Shown: positions 1 to 6,531 of the stretch, one piece after another
Position numbering within the stretch: the first letter of the stretch is position 1
How the letters are laid out: every line of letters begins with the position of its first letter
From: Bacteroidaceae bacterium
Lineage (GTDB): Bacteria > Bacteroidota > Bacteroidia > Bacteroidales > Barnesiellaceae_A
NCBI GenBank assembly: GCA_017561285.1
Contig: JAFZDG010000127.1
Location: forward strand, 1-6,531
Length of the DNA: 6,531 nucleotides
Direction of reading: 5' to 3'
Notes under the pieces: generated by a model
What the model was told of the DNA's origin: nothing
What the model saw: the letters and a program-made list of their open reading frames with translations, nothing else
Databases searched by the model: none
Translations under genes and position numbers: made by a program

Positions 1-2139
1 AACATCGCCGGTATTGTTGAGGCTGTTGATGGCAAAATCGAGTTCGTTGAAACAGGCCTCGAAAACAACACTTATGAGTATATCGTTCAAACATACGATG
101 CTACCAACGACATCTACTACAACTGCTCGGATATTGCTGTTGCTGAGATTACAGTGCTCCTCAACCCCGCCGAAAATATTCGCGTCGTAGGTGGTTATCA
201 TGGCACATACAACGATCCCGATGTCGGTAGCTATGAATCATTCTTTGTTAAACTCGCTTGGGATGTAGCACCTTGTGAAGATCCTATTCTTGGTTACAAA
301 GTGTGGGTATATCCTTGGGCCTATCCTCTCGTAGAGATTGAGGGTGATGTAAGAAACTGCGAGTTGAGTATGGTTGATGACGAAGCTGCCAACATCCGCA
401 TTGACGTAGTTTATGAGCACGGTGTGAAAGAGGGTGAATATGTTTCATTGTTCTGGGACAACAGTGCCGACTTTGAAGGTGAGCCTAATATCAAATATTA
501 TCTCACATACGAGAAAAACTATGGCGACCATATGGGTACTCCCGGTGCATCGAGCATCAACTACTATATCTACGACAACAACAACAACCTCTCTCGCCGT
601 ATGGACTATGGCTATCAAACCGATGGCACAACTGTTCCTACATACCACTACTTCTATGAGTATAACGATAAGGCACAACTCGTTTCTGAGTTCTATCGTC
701 AAATGAATGTACTGGGCGAATGGAGTAAGAATAAGATGACTTATGTATATCAATACGATATACACGGTCGTTTGATCAGCAAAGAAGATACAACCAGCAG
801 CCGCTTGCAAGAGTTTACATATGATGCCGAAGGCCGTCTTGTAACAATGACCGATAGAGGTAAAAACTGGGGCTCTACCGAGTATGACAAGTTGTATTCA
901 ACTACTACATACAGCCAATTCGATGAGTTTGGCAATCCCGGATATGCAGAGTTCGTTCATGCAATGTATGCTACCAGCAGCTACAACACTACATTTACAT
1001 ACGATAGCAAGGGCCGTTTGATAGCCGAAGAATCTCGTACTCCCGAAGGTTTGGCAAGCGAGAAATACGACTACGAGTATGACGAATATGACGTGATGAC
1101 AATGAAACTCCGTTATATCCCCTGGTATGACGAGCAAACTTATAAAGCTACCGACCGTTTTGTTAAGTCTACTCGCACTGTTCGTGTGCATCAAGGTAAT
1201 ATGGTTTATAAACGCTATGACGAAAATTACGATTTGAAGTCTGAAAGTTGGAAAGACAATGGCCGTTATACTATGGAGACTTACTCTCCTCTCAACGGTG
1301 CCCTCACTCCTCAAAATCTTGTAGTGACCGATGCTTCTACTGCAGCTTCGCCCAATACTATCGAGATTGAGTGTAACTTCCCCAAAATCAAACTTGCCAA
1401 TGCTCAATACATCATCTGGCGTGGTTGGATTCCCGTAGATACTGTTACTGCTACAGCTGTTGATGGTATTATCCGTTATCGTGATGTAAACGTTGAAAAC
1501 GGTACTTACGAGTATATCGTTCAAACATATGATGCTGCTTCTCAACAATCGTTCAATGCTACAGCTCCTGTACTGTTTACATTGGAAGCTCAATTGGATC
1601 CCGTTAGCAATCTTCGTTACACAGGCCAAACAGAGGGTGAGTATCGCGATCCCGAAGTAGGTACTATGCCCGCTTATTGGATACACTTCGCATGGGATGC
1701 TCCCCAAACTGCTTTCGAAATCCTCAACTACAACGTTTATCAAGATGGCTTCAAGATTCCCGTTTCACAAACTACCAACACCAATGATAGTGTGTGGATC
1801 TATCGCGAAGATGCAGAGAATATTGCCAATCAAGTACGTTCTACCGATGTAGAGGTAAAAGTTATTTATGCTCTTGGTGAGTCGGAAGGTGTAAGCGAAA
1901 CGTTCCAATTGGTATTGAGCGCTCTCGACAATGTATCATTCGAAGGCTCTGCTTACGTAGCCGGTAAGACACTCTATACCGAGCCCACTGCCAATGTAGT
2001 TATCTACAATGCTGCCGGTGCTATGGTTGCCACTTACAACAACAAGCAACAATACGACCTCGCTGCTATGCCTGCCGGTGTTTATGTAGCCGTTGTTAAG
2101 GTTGGTAATGATGTACAAATTGTCAAAGTTGCTCTCTAA
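1..2139 (+). CDS. Secreted Fn3 / YD-repeat protein with T9SS sorting domain (5' partial)
   Basis: The frame is open from base 1 and ends at TAA 2137-2139, giving 712 visible residues; the true start and any signal peptide lie upstream. Residues below count from base 1. Residues 1-50 are the end of an Fn3-like domain (motif NTYEYIVQTYDA). Residues 51-156 form an Fn3-like domain with LAWD and GYKVWV strands. Residues 187-420 hold YD/RHS-like repeats, clearest at FTYDAEGRL and FTYDSKGRL. Residues 436-529 and 530-638 are two further Fn3-like domains. Residues 641-712 match a T9SS type A sorting domain: a VVIYNAAGAMV strand, then LAAMPAGVYVAVV, ending in VKVAL. Known for the family: such domains direct cargo across the outer membrane and are usually cleaved there. 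Inferred role: surface-attached or released adhesin, or a carbohydrate- or protein-binding protein. No catalytic motif was seen. The ligand is unknown. Base composition resembles the two genes downstream. Confidence 0.93.
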   Translation, partial: NIAGIVEAVDGKIEFVETGLENNTYEYIVQTYDATNDIYYNCSDIAVAEITVLLNPAENIRVVGGYHGTYNDPDVGSYESFFVKLAWDVAPCEDPILGYKVWVYPWAYPLVEIEGDVRNCELSMVDDEAANIRIDVVYEHGVKEGEYVSLFWDNSADFEGEPNIKYYLTYEKNYGDHMGTPGASSINYYIYDNNNNLSRRMDYGYQTDGTTVPTYHYFYEYNDKAQLVSEFYRQMNVLGEWSKNKMTYVYQYDIHGRLISKEDTTSSRLQEFTYDAEGRLVTMTDRGKNWGSTEYDKLYSTTTYSQFDEFGNPGYAEFVHAMYATSSYNTTFTYDSKGRLIAEESRTPEGLASEKYDYEYDEYDVMTMKLRYIPWYDEQTYKATDRFVKSTRTVRVHQGNMVYKRYDENYDLKSESWKDNGRYTMETYSPLNGALTPQNLVVTDASTAASPNTIEIECNFPKIKLANAQYIIWRGWIPVDTVTATAVDGIIRYRDVNVENGTYEYIVQTYDAASQQSFNATAPVLFTLEAQLDPVSNLRYTGQTEGEYRDPEVGTMPAYWIHFAWDAPQTAFEILNYNVYQDGFKIPVSQTTNTNDSVWIYREDAENIANQVRSTDVEVKVIYALGESEGVSETFQLVLSALDNVSFEGSAYVAGKTLYTEPTANVVIYNAAGAMVATYNNKQQYDLAAMPAGVYVAVVKVGNDVQIVKVAL
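70..102 (+). repeat. 33-bp direct repeat, copy 1 (Fn3 end strand)
   Basis: It encodes TYEYIVQTYDA, the end-of-domain strand of an Fn3-like unit. It differs from the copy at 1504-1536 at only two bases, both third codon positions. The similarity extends more weakly into the flanking protein: AVDG upstream, and the start of the following Fn3 domain downstream. Confidence 0.85.
559..1260 (+). repeat. Block of about eight YD/RHS-like protein repeats within gene 1
   Basis: Degenerate repeats centre on an aromatic-Asp/Asn pair followed by G-R-L or a similar triplet: IYDNNNNL, EYNDKAQL, QYDIHGRL, TYDAEGRL, QFDEFGNP, TYDSKGRL, EYDEYDVM and RYDENYDL. The pairs fall near residues 191, 221, 252, 274, 307, 334, 360 and 406 counted from base 1, a spacing of about 22-33 residues with one longer gap before the last. 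The third, fourth and sixth match the YD-repeat consensus best. YD repeats in other proteins build beta-rich shells or fibres, as in RHS/Tc toxins and teneurins. This block is far too short for a toxin-encapsulating shell, and no toxin domain follows it, so a structural or binding role is more likely. Confidence 0.7.
1504..1536 (+). repeat. 33-bp direct repeat, copy 2 (Fn3 end strand)
   Basis: Second copy of the segment at 70-102, displaced by 1434 bp (478 codons, in frame). The two silent differences suggest a recent internal duplication or gene conversion between Fn3 units of the same gene. Confidence 0.85.
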
Positions 2140-2176
2140 GAACATCTGTGATAGACAATAACTAATATTTATATGT

Positions 2177-2210
2177 GTATGAGTGTGTGCTTAATAGCGC
2201 ACACTCGTAC
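2177..2210 (+). terminator. Intergenic hairpin, possible weak terminator or 5' leader element
   Basis: The arms 2177-2190 and 2197-2210 pair over 14 positions, with two G-U pairs, around the loop TTAATA (2191-2196). The core arms are GAGTGTGTGC and GCGCACACTC. Only a short, impure T stretch (CTGTTT) follows, so as an intrinsic terminator it is imperfect. It lies 38 bases after the gene 1 stop and ends 16 bases before the gene 2 start, so it could instead act in the gene 2 leader. The rest of the 87-base gap (2140-2226) is AT-rich, and I see no convincing TTTG-type Bacteroidota promoter in it. Confidence 0.55.
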
Positions 2211-2226
2211 CTGTTTAAAACAAAGT
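2211..2226 (+). promoter_or_regulatory. A-rich translation leader of gene 2, no Shine-Dalgarno
   Basis: TTTAAAACAAAGT directly precedes ATG 2227. There is no purine-rich GGAG-type site. The element TAAAACAA recurs immediately before the start of gene 3. A-rich, SD-less leaders are usual in Bacteroidota. This supports 2227 over the in-frame ATG at 2173, which lies upstream of the hairpin and would add a non-signal-like extension. Confidence 0.5.
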
Positions 2227-4116
2227 ATGAAAAAATTATTCTCAGTTCTCTTTCTCTCTATGGCCATAAGCATTCCTGTAATGGCCGATGACGTATATTT
2301 TGAAGAAACCTTCGAGAAAGGTATTTCATCGAAGTATACACTTCTCGATCGTGATGAAAATCCCACCAAGAGTGGTATCTCTCGTATTGACCTTTCTAAA
2401 GGCTCGTGGGCTACAGGTCAGTACGACAAAGGCTGTACTGCTGCTATGAGTTCGGCTTTTTGTTCATATGATTATCCTGTCGAAGACTGGATGATTTTGC
2501 CCCAAATCAATATTAAATCGGCAGCTGCTGTTCTCGCTTGGGATGCAATGTCGGTGCACTACGACTTCCGCGAAAGCTATAAAGTTCTGATTTCTACCGG
2601 TAGTAACACAACTGCCGATTTCGTTGAGGTCTATTCAGTTGAAGAAGAAGACTATTTCGTACGTCGCCATATCATCTCATTGGCCGACTACGAAGGAAAA
2701 AATATTTATATCGCCTTTGTTCATACCGGAAAAGATAAATTTTTGCTCGGTATTGACAATATCAAAGTTGGTGAGTTCTGTAATGAATATATGCTCATCA
2801 ATCATACCGATGTGTCGGCAACCGGTGGCGAAGATATAGAGGTGTGTGGAGCCATTCGCAATATGGGTTCTGAAGACTACTTTGAGCCTGTGGTAATGGT
2901 AGGCGATGAGGTATATTCATGGACCGGTGAGCTTGAGCCTGTTTTATGGAAACCCGGTGAAGATGTTCAATTTTCATTCTCGGTTCCTACCCCCGAAGAG
3001 GGTACGCTCGATTATAAGGTAGGTGTTAAAAAATCACGCAATGGTGAGGTTATATGGAGCCAGAGCGATACTGTATATTGCTCGGCATTCCCTCACAATA
3101 TTCTCGTTGAGAAATTTACCGGTACATGGTGCAACAATTGCCCCGAAGGTTCTATTATGTTGCACGAGTATGAGCAACGTTTCCGCAATCGCATTATTAT
3201 GGTCGAAGGTCACTGTGCGTCGGGTGCAAATGAGCCTATGGCCGATGCTATATATCACAGCGGTCTTGCTTATTGGGTACACAATCTTCCCGGTATGGTC
3301 TATGATCGTCGAGTAGGTATGGTGTCGCAAACAGCTAAGGATGATGGTAATATTTACAAAGCTATGCGCAAGCCTGTTACTGCCGAGATTGTTCCTGAAG
3401 TAAAATATACCAAAGATGGTAAATTTGAGATAAAGAGTACTGTACGTTTCTCGCAAGAGTATGATAACACAACCGACCGTTATCGTGTCGGATATATCAT
3501 CTCGGAAAATGTCGTACACCAACCCACCAACTCAAAGTATGCGCAGTCAAACAGTTGTCAGACTGCAAGCTGTCGTGAGTATAACTTCTTGCCCAGTACG
3601 ATTCCTGCAACACTCACTTTCTTCCACAACGTTGGTCGCGGTAGTGAATCGGCTTTTGAAGGCGTTCCTGTTTCTTTGCCCAACGACACACTCGCCACTT
3701 ATACCGACTATGAAGTTGTCGATACTATTGCAATGCCCTCTACACCCTTGTTTGATGATGCATATGTGTATGATGTAAAGAATATCTCTATCACAGCTGT
3801 AGTTATTTTTACTCGCGATAAGAGCCTCTTGGCAGCTTGTCGTGTCAACACAGAAGATATAGACTGGACTGCTGCCGTTGAAAACAATGTGCAAGACGTT
3901 GTACGATACAATGTGCAAGCTGCTGATGGCAAGGTTTATGTAAGCAACATTGATGGTCGTGCCACAGTGCGCGTTTATGCCGTAGATGGTCGTCTTATAG
4001 CCCAAGCCTACGATGCCGGAGTAGTGGTAGCCGATACCGGAAATTATGCCGGTGTTGCCATCGTGTCGATAGAGACAGTTGATGGTATAGCCAATAAAAA
4101 AATCTTAATCAAATAA
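2227..4116 (+). CDS. Choice-of-anchor J / Omp28-like thioredoxin-fold protein with T9SS sorting domain
   Basis: 629 residues, complete. The start at 2227 is chosen because it gives a clean Sec signal peptide: MKKLF, a hydrophobic core, and likely cleavage after VMA at residue 20. An in-frame ATG at 2173 would add 18 polar residues ahead of it. Residues 21-185 resemble a choice-of-anchor J domain (EETFE near the start, EDWMILPQI at 86-94, IDNIKV at 177-182). Residues 186-287 look like an Ig-like spacer. Residues 288-537 resemble the Omp28 family: a thioredoxin-like segment with TWCNNC (Cys302, Cys305), a candidate cis-proline loop LPGMVYDR near 355-361, then the beta-rich part with FFHNVGRG. 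Residues 551-629 form a T9SS type A sorting domain ending KKILIK. Inferred location: cell surface or secreted. Redox activity is possible but unproven, since the CNNC spacer is not that of classic thioredoxins. Gene 3 follows after 25 bases, so co-transcription is likely. Confidence 0.93.
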   Translation: MKKLFSVLFLSMAISIPVMADDVYFEETFEKGISSKYTLLDRDENPTKSGISRIDLSKGSWATGQYDKGCTAAMSSAFCSYDYPVEDWMILPQINIKSAAAVLAWDAMSVHYDFRESYKVLISTGSNTTADFVEVYSVEEEDYFVRRHIISLADYEGKNIYIAFVHTGKDKFLLGIDNIKVGEFCNEYMLINHTDVSATGGEDIEVCGAIRNMGSEDYFEPVVMVGDEVYSWTGELEPVLWKPGEDVQFSFSVPTPEEGTLDYKVGVKKSRNGEVIWSQSDTVYCSAFPHNILVEKFTGTWCNNCPEGSIMLHEYEQRFRNRIIMVEGHCASGANEPMADAIYHSGLAYWVHNLPGMVYDRRVGMVSQTAKDDGNIYKAMRKPVTAEIVPEVKYTKDGKFEIKSTVRFSQEYDNTTDRYRVGYIISENVVHQPTNSKYAQSNSCQTASCREYNFLPSTIPATLTFFHNVGRGSESAFEGVPVSLPNDTLATYTDYEVVDTIAMPSTPLFDDAYVYDVKNISITAVVIFTRDKSLLAACRVNTEDIDWTAAVENNVQDVVRYNVQAADGKVYVSNIDGRATVRVYAVDGRLIAQAYDAGVVVADTGNYAGVAIVSIETVDGIANKKILIK

Positions 4117-4141
4117 TTTTCAAACTTAATTTGTAAAACAA
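4117..4141 (+). promoter_or_regulatory. Short gene 2-gene 3 spacer with A-rich leader
   Basis: The 25-base AT-rich spacer has no hairpin and no Shine-Dalgarno site. TAAAACAA (4134-4141) abuts the gene 3 start and matches the element before gene 2. TTAATTTG (4126-4133) loosely resembles the Bacteroidota -7 box TAnnTTTG but sits too close to the start for a convincing promoter. Read-through from gene 2 is the simpler explanation. Confidence 0.45.
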
Positions 4142-6531
4142 ATGAAAAAATTGTCTATTCTTTGTGCTGCTATTATCGTAGCATTAAGTGCATTCGCTGA
4201 GAAAGGTGCAATGTTCATTACAAGCCCTACACTTTTCCAAGTGATGTCAATGTCGCCCAATGGCAAATGGGCTTGCGGTCTCTATGGTGATGGTACCTCT
4301 TTCGTTCAAGGTGTCCTCTGGAATCTTGAATCGGGTGAGACTACATTCCTCTCTGATATTGATGAGTCTTCGGCTTATGGTGTTACTGACGAAGGTGTGG
4401 TTTGTGGTGGTTATACCGATTACACTCTTCATCCTGCCGGTTTGGGTGTATATGTAGCCGGTATCTACAAAGATGGTGTATGGACTCGTCTTGACAACTC
4501 TCCTATGGAGGATCAAGGTGTTATTGCCTATGGCTCAGAAGCATCTGGAATCTCGGCCGATGGTCGTGTTGTTGTAGGTTATGTCCAAAATGGTCCTACT
4601 GATAGTTATATTGCTCCTGCTCGCTGGGTGGATGGTAAACTTGATTGCATCTTCCCCTACGAAAGAGCCGGTGTGAGCTATGCTGTATCTCGCGATGGTT
4701 CTATGGCAACAGGTTGGAGTTATCAAACTTTTGTTGACGAGAAAGGTGAAGAGGGTTACAACCGTTCAATCTCTTTGTGGACAGCTGATGGCTTAGAGTA
4801 TCTCAGCCCCATGCCTACAGCTTTTGAGGCTGGTCGTTTCTTCTCGCCCGATGGTAACAAAATCGTTTGCGAGTCTTTCGGTCACAAATTTGTTTATGAT
4901 TTGCAAACCAAAGAAAAGACAGAATTGCCTTGGATTCACCCCATGTGCTGGAAACAAAGCATATTCTATGTAAACAACGATGGTCTTGTATTGGGTGGTG
5001 AGGAGTTCCAAGACGATGCTACCGGTGCACGCGGTTACTATGGTTATGTTTATGAGCCTAAAGATGGAAAAGCTTATAAGTTTGATGAGTGGTTGAAAAA
5101 TGTTTATGGCGTAGAAATCGATAGTAAGTCATTTATGACTCAATATGCTGTTGCTATGAACGATGATGCCACTGTTTTTGCTCTCTTGGGTTATCCTTTG
5201 GACAATGGTATTCCTGTAGGTGAGTGGGCTTCTATGGTTATCAAACTCGATCAAGAGATTACATACTGCGCACCCGTTGCACTCAAAGCCGAAAAACTCC
5301 TTGCAGTTAACAACGTTCGTCTTGAATGGAACGAGCCATTGATGAATGCAGCCAATGTTATCGGTTATCGTGTTTATCGCAACAACGAAATGTTGAGCGA
5401 AATATCGGCCGATTTGCGTGCTTATATGGACGTTAATGTTGCCGAAGGTGAGTATAGCTATGCTGTATCGGCTCTCTACGAAGACGAGAATGGTGAAATC
5501 GTTGAGTCTGATAAATGTTCGGCTGTAACCGTTGTTGTTGCCAAAGATCCTCTCAACAAAGTTCAAAATATAGAGTTCAAGGCAACCAACTACAATGATT
5601 TGAGATTGCGTTGGAATGCACCTGCATCTAACCTCCCTACTATTCAATACTATAACATCAATGGTACAAAAACCGGCTTCGGTGGTGGTGTTGTATCGTT
5701 CTTGGCCGGTATCAAATTGCCTACCGATATGGTTGAAATTTACAGCAATACACACACAATTTCACGTGTAGGTTTCTTCCCCATCAACAAAGAGGCTGTT
5801 TATACAGTGAAAGTAATTGTTGACGGTGTAGAAAAAGCTGCTAAAAAGATTGAAACAAGCTCTTTGGTTTTGGGTGATGTTAATATTGTTGACCTTGATA
5901 CTCCTGTTTCATTCGATGCATTGAGCAATGTACTTGTTGTAGTTGATATTGATGCTTCAAACTTCACTGTTGCATCACATGAGGTTATTGGTGCTATCTA
6001 TGGTGAGGCTACTCCCGGTTACTCAGACCTCTTGCGTCAAGCTGCAGAACCCGAGTTCTACTCACTCTATGAAAGCAGCAAGGGTACTGCCTACGAGATG
6101 CGCATATCTTGGATTATTTCGGCTGTATTGACAAATGCTGAGACAGGTGCCGAAGACGATGTTGTGCTTGGTTATGACATCTATCGCAATGGCGAGGTTG
6201 TTGGTACTGTTAATGATCAAATGTTCCTTGATGAGAACTTGACCAATGATGAATATACTTATGGTATTGTTGCAAAATATGCTAACGGTGAGTCTGAGCC
6301 TGCTACAATCAATGTGAAATATACTCGCAACGAGGCTGCTTTGAAGGCTATCGATGAGGTTGAAGTTAAAGCCGGTACTACCGAAATGGCTGCATTCTGG
6401 CAAGCTCCTCTCAAAAATGACGAAAACGTAGTTTCTTATGCTATGGGTGTAAACTCAGGCAAAGGTTTCAGAATGAGTGGTGCTACAGACCTTATTGAGT
6501 ACACTGTTGCACACGCTTATCCCTACTCTGT
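4142..6531 (+). CDS. Exported beta-propeller-like / Fn3 multidomain surface protein (3' partial)
   Basis: Open from ATG 4142 to the window end with no in-frame stop: 796 complete codons visible. A Sec signal peptide is clear (MKKLSILCAA, hydrophobic core, likely cleavage after AFA at residue 19). Cys8 lies inside the core and is not a lipobox cysteine. Residues 37-350 contain seven Asp-Gly-type repeats typical of propeller or HAF-like proteins, with blade-like phrases such as GVLWNLESG and ISLWTADG between them. Residues 378-467 are an Fn3-like domain (VRLEWNEP, GYRVYRNNE, YSYAVSALY). Residues 474-728 are a larger Fn3-related module with an apparent inserted beta-rich segment, ending in GYDIYRNGE and YTYGIVAKY. 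From about residue 737 a second copy begins (FWQAP, VSYAMG) and is cut off. Inferred: a surface binding protein exported with its neighbours. A T9SS sorting domain is expected downstream but is not visible here. No catalytic residues recognised. Confidence 0.92.
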   Translation, partial: MKKLSILCAAIIVALSAFAEKGAMFITSPTLFQVMSMSPNGKWACGLYGDGTSFVQGVLWNLESGETTFLSDIDESSAYGVTDEGVVCGGYTDYTLHPAGLGVYVAGIYKDGVWTRLDNSPMEDQGVIAYGSEASGISADGRVVVGYVQNGPTDSYIAPARWVDGKLDCIFPYERAGVSYAVSRDGSMATGWSYQTFVDEKGEEGYNRSISLWTADGLEYLSPMPTAFEAGRFFSPDGNKIVCESFGHKFVYDLQTKEKTELPWIHPMCWKQSIFYVNNDGLVLGGEEFQDDATGARGYYGYVYEPKDGKAYKFDEWLKNVYGVEIDSKSFMTQYAVAMNDDATVFALLGYPLDNGIPVGEWASMVIKLDQEITYCAPVALKAEKLLAVNNVRLEWNEPLMNAANVIGYRVYRNNEMLSEISADLRAYMDVNVAEGEYSYAVSALYEDENGEIVESDKCSAVTVVVAKDPLNKVQNIEFKATNYNDLRLRWNAPASNLPTIQYYNINGTKTGFGGGVVSFLAGIKLPTDMVEIYSNTHTISRVGFFPINKEAVYTVKVIVDGVEKAAKKIETSSLVLGDVNIVDLDTPVSFDALSNVLVVVDIDASNFTVASHEVIGAIYGEATPGYSDLLRQAAEPEFYSLYESSKGTAYEMRISWIISAVLTNAETGAEDDVVLGYDIYRNGEVVGTVNDQMFLDENLTNDEYTYGIVAKYANGESEPATINVKYTRNEAALKAIDEVEVKAGTTEMAAFWQAPLKNDENVVSYAMGVNSGKGFRMSGATDLIEYTVAHAYPYS
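4250..5191 (+). repeat. Seven Asp-Gly propeller-type repeats in gene 3
   Basis: Repeated phrases of the form S/N-x-D-G followed by a hydrophobic strand, usually ending in Gly: SPNGKWACG (residue 38), TDEGVVCGG (82), SADGRVVVG (138), SRDGSMATG (183), SPDGNKIVC (235), NNDGLVLGG (278) and the degenerate NDDATVFAL (340). Spacing is 43-62 residues, the usual size of a propeller blade. The repeats are read directly; the seven-bladed fold is an inference. Confidence 0.65.
5561..6322 (+). repeat. Fn3-related repeat module, copy 1 (gene 3)
   Basis: Residues 474-727. It opens like an Fn3 domain (LRLRWNAP around 487-494) and closes like one (GYDIYRNGE at 677, then YTYGIVAKY). In between lies roughly 165 residues of beta-rich sequence with the phrases VGFFPINK, VDLDTPVSFD and LVVVDID. 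This resembles the segment found between Fn3 halves in many Bacteroidota surface proteins. Boundaries are approximate. Confidence 0.55.
6350..6531 (+). repeat. Fn3-related repeat module, copy 2, cut by the window end (gene 3)
   Basis: Residues 737-796 repeat the opening of copy 1. The WQAP tryptophan (753) corresponds to the WNAP tryptophan (491), an offset of 262 residues. VSYAMGVNSGKGF aligns with IQYYNINGTKTGF. The copies are clearly related in protein but diverged in DNA, so this is an older duplication than the 33-bp repeat in gene 1. Confidence 0.5.

Noticed and set aside
154..156. GTG as the start of gene 1
   Set aside because: The frame is open back to base 1, and the upstream translation is clear Fn3 sequence repeated later in the same protein, so the gene begins before the window.
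574..588. AAC trinucleotide run as a phase-variable tract
   Set aside because: It is short and codes for Asn in a YD-repeat turn. Changes by whole triplets would not switch the frame.
898..1743. Long open frame on the - strand (281 codons)
   Set aside because: It lies wholly inside gene 1, whose frame gives recognisable Fn3 and YD sequence. The reverse translation has no domain-like pattern or leader, so it is a shadow.
559..2139. RHS-type polymorphic toxin with immunity gene
   Set aside because: The YD block is small. Fn3 domains and a sorting domain follow it instead of a toxin tip, and no small immunity-like gene is present downstream.
2173..2226. Upstream in-frame ATG as the start of gene 2
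   Set aside because: It would place 18 polar, Cys-rich residues ahead of a textbook signal peptide, and its codons run through the hairpin. ATG 2227 is better.
4142..4198. Gene 3 as a lipoprotein because of Cys8
   Set aside because: Cys8 sits at the beginning of the hydrophobic core, not after it, and AFA at residues 17-19 is a good signal peptidase I site.
5129..5755. Open frame on the - strand (208 codons)
   Set aside because: Antisense to the gene 3 frame, which reads through here with clear Fn3 motifs. No start context or recognisable protein pattern.

Overview
The window looks like a stretch of a Bacteroidota chromosome, most likely Bacteroidales. The evidence is the type of protein encoded: large exported multidomain proteins with fibronectin type III (Fn3)-like repeats, a choice-of-anchor J domain, an Omp28-like thioredoxin-fold region and C-terminal type IX secretion (T9SS) type A sorting domains. 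The two visible start sites also fit, because both have an A-rich leader and no Shine-Dalgarno sequence. Genus cannot be assigned from the sequence alone.

All three genes are on the + strand and fill almost the whole window. Gene 1 (1-2139) is already open at base 1, so its start and signal peptide lie upstream. It reads as Fn3 tail, Fn3, a block of YD/RHS-like repeats, Fn3, Fn3 and a T9SS sorting domain. An 87-base gap follows and contains a strong 14-bp hairpin (2177-2210). Gene 2 (2227-4116) is complete: signal peptide, choice-of-anchor J domain, Ig-like spacer, Omp28/thioredoxin-like region with a Cys-Asn-Asn-Cys motif, and a T9SS sorting domain. Gene 3 (4142-6531) starts 25 bases after gene 2. 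It has a signal peptide, a probable beta-propeller built from seven Asp-Gly-type repeats, then Fn3-like domains and a larger repeated module whose second copy is cut by the window end. Any sorting domain of gene 3 lies downstream.

The genes look like a run of cell-surface or secreted cargo proteins: Sec export to the periplasm, then T9SS passage across the outer membrane. Genes 2 and 3 are probably co-transcribed. Gene 1 may be separated from them, fully or partly, by the hairpin. No enzyme, transport or regulatory gene is visible, so the cluster's substrate or partner cannot be named. I found no RNA gene, mobile element, CRISPR array or origin. No clearly new system is evident; the unusual points are the domain combinations.
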